A stretch of 34,992 nt of DNA from an uncultured Lachnospiraceae bacterium (GTDB lineage: Bacteria > Bacillota > Clostridia > Lachnospirales > Lachnospiraceae), in assembly GCA_946614165.1 (NCBI GenBank), contig CAMOGQ010000023.1, positions 1-34,992 on the forward strand, given 5' to 3'. The notes beneath the pieces are model-generated. The model searched no databases and had not been told where the DNA came from. It saw only the letters and a list, made by a program, of their open reading frames with translations. Shown here one piece after another: positions 31,627 to 34,992 of this stretch (positions are counted from its first letter, which is position 1; each line of letters starts with the position of its first letter). The position numbers and the translations under genes are program-made.

Positions 31627-33867
31627 ATGATTACACCCATTGATTTCGGAAAATTATTTTTGAACAACTGGTTCTATGAAAAGGACCCTGCGGCCTGCGC
31701 GGCCATGCTTCCCGAGGACTCCCTTTTTGTCATGCCCGACGGAATGCAGCATTTCCTGAGCAGGGAAGAAGCCTCTGCCTGGATCGGGCAGAAGCTGGAG
31801 GGAGCCTCCAGGAAATACGTAGAGACCTCCGCCATGAAGTCCAATCCCTGCGGGGAGGACGCGGTGGCCCTCAGCTGTGAAGTCAGCCTGATCCCGGCGG
31901 ACGCCGGGGACAGCCAGGGGATCCGCTGCTCCATGGTCATCCGGGGCAGGGACCAGGACGCCCGGATCTGCTTCGTCCAGATGTCGGACAACGCAGCGGA
32001 CCCCAGGACCCTTCAGGGCAGGGTCAGAGACCTGCTGGGGTCTGTCAAGACCGGCGCTATGCTGCTGGAGTGCGGGGAGGATGCCTTCACCGTTCTCTAT
32101 GCCAACGACTTCTTCACCGAAAAGCTGAAATACAGCCGGGAGGAATTCGATACCATGGCCGGCCACAATCCCTTCTTCTTCGTTCTGCAGGGAGAGGACA
32201 AAAAGTTTGCAAGGTCCCTGCGGGAGTGCGCGGGAGAGGGCAGGGATATCTCTGTCCGGACGGTCCTTGCGGGCGCCTACGGCCAGCGCATGTCCTGCCA
32301 GGTCACGGGCGTGGTCAGACAGGGAAAGGAAGCAGAAGGACAGGGCAGGATCTGCCTGCTCCTCTTCCAGGACGTTTCCGGCTATCAGACCATCATCGAG
32401 CAGTTCGACAGCCAGCTCCACATCCGCCAGGAGCTCCTGAGGAACCTGCCCGGCTGCTCCGTGGTCCTGCAGAGAGGGGAACAGGAGACCAGGCTCCTCT
32501 ACATGAGCCCCGAGGCGTCGGATATGTTCGGCATGACCGCAGCGGCCCTGGGGGAAGAGATGAAAAAGGATCTTCTCTACGGCCTGGAGATGACGGACAT
32601 CACCAGGAAGCGGATCGAGGAGGAATATATCGAGACCAGGGCGGCGGACCCGGACTGCGGCATGTTCCGGATCGAGCGGCCCGACGGGACATCCCTCTGG
32701 ACAGAGCTTTTCATCTCCTCCAGGGAAAGGGGAAGAGAAGCCGGAACGGTCTATCTCTTCTATCTGGACAGGGACCGTCAGAGACGGGAGATGGAAAAGC
32801 AGATGGAAGCCAGGGATATGATCTCCCGGATCCGCACGGAACAGGCCAGAGAGGACGTGGAGTCCGCCAGAAAGCAGGCGGAAGAGCTGGTGGAGGAAGA
32901 GAAGGAAAAGACCAGGAAGCTTCTGGAAAGCAGCCGGGAGGAGCTGGACCGCCGCATGGAGGTCCGGGTCCGCAACGCCGAGCAGAGAGAGACGGAGCTG
33001 AAGAACGAATACAGGACCTACAAGGCCGACACTGCCAGGAAGCTGGCCGTTATGGAAAAGGCCCTCAGAGAGGCGAGGCTGCAGCTGCGGGAGAAGGAAA
33101 AGGAATTCGAGGATACCCTCTCTGCGAGAGAGCAGGCTTATGAAGAGAAGATCGGCGCCCTGGAGGAAAAGCTGGCCCAGGGACGGGAAGAGCAGACCCA
33201 GCGCAGACAGGAGCTGGAGACGGGCCTGATCCGGGCCGCCCAGAGAGCCAGAATGAAGGAGAAGGCGGACGCCGTCAGGGCCGCCTCCCTGGAAGAGCTG
33301 GAGCTGGTCCCGGGACTTGCCCCCCAGGATGCGGAAAAGGTCCGGGAAAACATGGCCCTGGACTACGACCGCATGACGGAGATCGAGCCCGACAGCCTTT
33401 CCTCCGGCATCTTCCTGATCCAGGACGCGGTCCGCAGCATCATGCTCTATCAGAGCCCCCGCTGCACCAGAAGGGGGATCGGCCTGGTCATGCAGGCGGG
33501 AAAGAACTATCCCAGAGAGGTCAGGGGAGACAGGCCCAGACTCCAGTCGGCTCTTTCCTCCCTTCTGGACTTTGCCGTGGACAACACGCCGGAGGAAGGC
33601 AGGATCGTCCTGACCTATACGTCGGACTGGCCCTCCAGGGGAAGAGTCAACATGCGCTTCCGCCTGCGTTTTGACGCCAGAGCCTTCTCCGAGGCGGAGC
33701 TGCAGGATCCCGGCAAAGTCAGGGGCAATCCGGTCCGGGAGGGCCTTCTGGTGGCCCTGGAGGATATCCGGAGAATGGGCGGCAGCCTGCAGATCACGGA
33801 GGCCAGCCGGGAGAGCTCGGAGATCACCGTATGGGTGAGCATGGCCGTGCCCGACAGAAAGAAATGA
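31627..33867 (+). CDS. PAS/coiled-coil protein with degenerate histidine-kinase ATPase domain
   Basis: A 746-residue soluble protein. Residues 1-118 look like a SnoaL/NTF2-like fold, as seen before sensory domains in Lachnospiraceae. Two PAS-like units follow (about 135-260 and 275-385). A long coiled coil of Glu/Arg/Lys heptads spans about 385-555. The C terminus (about 590-740) aligns by eye with a kinase tail: a V-R-G-D-R-P-R-L-Q-S-A-L stretch before the N-box, and G-L-L-V-A-L-E-D-I-R-R-M-G-G near 700. Yet the phosphoacceptor His, the N-box Asn (Phe649 there) and D-x-G-x-G are absent. It is probably a non-catalytic sensor or scaffold. The alpha/beta hydrolase starts 37 bp later. Confidence 0.75.
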   Translation: MITPIDFGKLFLNNWFYEKDPAACAAMLPEDSLFVMPDGMQHFLSREEASAWIGQKLEGASRKYVETSAMKSNPCGEDAVALSCEVSLIPADAGDSQGIRCSMVIRGRDQDARICFVQMSDNAADPRTLQGRVRDLLGSVKTGAMLLECGEDAFTVLYANDFFTEKLKYSREEFDTMAGHNPFFFVLQGEDKKFARSLRECAGEGRDISVRTVLAGAYGQRMSCQVTGVVRQGKEAEGQGRICLLLFQDVSGYQTIIEQFDSQLHIRQELLRNLPGCSVVLQRGEQETRLLYMSPEASDMFGMTAAALGEEMKKDLLYGLEMTDITRKRIEEEYIETRAADPDCGMFRIERPDGTSLWTELFISSRERGREAGTVYLFYLDRDRQRREMEKQMEARDMISRIRTEQAREDVESARKQAEELVEEEKEKTRKLLESSREELDRRMEVRVRNAEQRETELKNEYRTYKADTARKLAVMEKALREARLQLREKEKEFEDTLSAREQAYEEKIGALEEKLAQGREEQTQRRQELETGLIRAAQRARMKEKADAVRAASLEELELVPGLAPQDAEKVRENMALDYDRMTEIEPDSLSSGIFLIQDAVRSIMLYQSPRCTRRGIGLVMQAGKNYPREVRGDRPRLQSALSSLLDFAVDNTPEEGRIVLTYTSDWPSRGRVNMRFRLRFDARAFSEAELQDPGKVRGNPVREGLLVALEDIRRMGGSLQITEASRESSEITVWVSMAVPDRKK

Positions 33868-33903
33868 AGATAAGGAAAGCAGCCTGAGAAGAGGAACTGG
33901 GAG

Positions 33904-34878
33904 ATGAAGTCACGGAAAGCTGCAAAGGCAGCGGGCATCCTTGCGGGGTCCGCCCTCCTTACGGGAGGAGGGGTCCTTCTGGGAGCCGCCGCCTACATGT
34001 ATAAAATATCCCTGACAGCGGAACGGGGAGTAAAGAACGAGGAAGAGAACGAGATGCCCTCCTACGCGGCGGGAGCCAGATGGCTGAACCGCCTGAAGGA
34101 GGCAGAGAGCGTTTACAGCACCCTGGAGGACGGCCTCCGCCTCCACGCCCTTTATCTGAAAAGGCCGGAGGAGTGCCACCGCTACGTCATCTGCGTGCAC
34201 GGCTTCAAGAACGAAGCGGCCACCATGGGGGTCTATGCCAGGCCCTACTTTGAAAAGTACCGGATGAATGTCCTGATCCCCGAACTGCGGGGACACGGAA
34301 AGAGCAGCGGCAGCGTCATCGGCATGGGCTTTCTGGAAAAGGAGGACATCCTGCACTGGATCGGGAAGATCGCGGAAAAGGATCCCAGGGCGGTCATCAT
34401 CCTTCACGGCATGTCCATGGGAGCCGCCACGGTCCTTATGACCACCGGGGAAAAGCTGCCGGAAAACGTGAAGGCCTGCATTTCCGACTCCGCCTATACC
34501 AACGCCATAGACGAGTCGGCCTATGTCTATCTGAATCTCAATCCCCATCCCATTCCCGCACGGCCCCTGCTTCGGACCGTACGCCTTCTGGCCCTGAGAC
34601 TGTCCGGCTTTGACCTGGACAGGGCCGCGCCGGAGGAAGCCGTAAAGCGCTCCCATACCCCCACCCTCTTTATCCACGGGGAAAAGGACGGCTTTATCCC
34701 GCCTTCCATGATGCCGGTGCTTTATAACAACGCGGCCTGTCCCAAGGCCTTTCTCTGGATCCCCGGGGCGGATCACGTGGAGGGGATCGACGTGGATCCT
34801 GAGACCTACTGGAAAGGCGTGGAAAAGTTCTTAAACGGAGTGGATCCCCGGATCCTGAAGGGGGAGGAAGAAGCCTGA
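33904..34878 (+). CDS. Alpha/beta hydrolase, membrane-anchored
   Basis: A 324-residue serine hydrolase. An N-terminal hydrophobic segment (about 9-31) anchors it, or serves as a signal, leaving the domain probably outside the cell. The fold is canonical: V-H-G-F oxyanion motif near 100, E-L-R-G-H-G-K-S-S-G, nucleophile Ser171 in G-M-S-M-G, Asp262 in G-E-K-D-G-F and His291 in A-D-H-V-E-G. It resembles the YqkD/BD-FAE-like group, whose substrates are mostly unknown esters or peptides. GGGAG directly precedes the ATG, with GAGGA a little further up. It is the last complete gene in the window. Confidence 0.87.
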   Translation: MKSRKAAKAAGILAGSALLTGGGVLLGAAAYMYKISLTAERGVKNEEENEMPSYAAGARWLNRLKEAESVYSTLEDGLRLHALYLKRPEECHRYVICVHGFKNEAATMGVYARPYFEKYRMNVLIPELRGHGKSSGSVIGMGFLEKEDILHWIGKIAEKDPRAVIILHGMSMGAATVLMTTGEKLPENVKACISDSAYTNAIDESAYVYLNLNPHPIPARPLLRTVRLLALRLSGFDLDRAAPEEAVKRSHTPTLFIHGEKDGFIPPSMMPVLYNNAACPKAFLWIPGADHVEGIDVDPETYWKGVEKFLNGVDPRILKGEEEA

Positions 34879-34947
34879 GAAGGCCCAGCGGGCGGAGCCC
34901 GGGCGCGAGAGACCATACCTCCCTAAAGAAACGGAAAAAGTCAATCA

Positions 34948-34976
34948 CCCCACCCATTCCTTCTGAATGGATGGGG
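34948..34976. other. Hairpin after the alpha/beta hydrolase gene
   Basis: CCCCACCCATTC (34948-34959) pairs with GAATGGATGGGG (34965-34976) except for one C/A mismatch, with a 5-nt loop. No T run follows, so it may be a leader structure or a factor-dependent end rather than an intrinsic terminator. The last bases (GAGGAGATGA) could hold the start of another gene cut by the window edge. Confidence 0.4.
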
Positions 34977-34992
34977 CTTGCAGAGGAGATGA

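Overview
The window looks like a chromosomal segment of a fairly GC-rich Bacillota, most likely a Clostridia/Lachnospiraceae-type anaerobe. This is inferred from gene content: S11 D,D-carboxypeptidase, CwlT-like lysozyme, DUF3048 lipoprotein, long CBS-containing Mn pyrophosphatase, ECF-transporter S component, CoA-transferase of the butyryl-CoA:acetate type, and strong AGGAGG ribosome sites. No rRNA, tRNA, IS element, prophage or CRISPR array was seen. Gene density is high. About seven of the 31 genes appear to start at TTG with well-placed ribosome sites.

Layout. 1-5009: a MATE exporter, then a convergent D,D-carboxypeptidase; between them lies a cluster of three DnaA-box-like 9-mers. Next come a divergent membrane-anchored lysozyme and a DMT/EamA transporter. 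5181-7579: nitroreductase plus oligoendopeptidase F. 7640-9710: a visibly AT-richer island with its own promoter and terminator. It encodes a short RelB/DinJ-like antitoxin with no toxin, followed by an ATPase fused to a PD-(D/E)XK nuclease-like domain. 9758-10477: an unrecognised gene on the minus strand.

10702-17145: a long co-directional run of potassium channel, CoA-transferase, lipoprotein metallophosphoesterase, rhomboid protease, YfbR-type 5'-deoxynucleotidase and a second HD-domain protein. It is closed by a hairpin with a perfect 19-bp stem shared with the convergent ECF S-component gene. 18257-20909: an ECF sigma factor followed by a membrane-anchored beta-propeller protein, a likely sigma/regulator pair. 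20983-22783 (minus): a cation diffusion facilitator and a class-D-like sortase. 22975-26142: Mn-dependent pyrophosphatase and an aspartate-type aminotransferase. 26330-27697: DUF3048 lipoprotein with a Pro-Glu stalk.

27809-31105: a tightly packed operon of hotdog thioesterase, nitroreductase, GH2 glycosidase and gamma-carbonic anhydrase, meeting rlmH tail to tail. 31627-34878: a PAS/coiled-coil protein ending in what looks like a dead histidine-kinase ATPase domain, then an alpha/beta hydrolase.

Most of the window is housekeeping or ordinary accessory content. The places I would look at first are the DnaA-box cluster (1607-1651), the antitoxin/ATPase-nuclease island (7689-9704), the sigma/beta-propeller pair, and the degenerate kinase at 31627.
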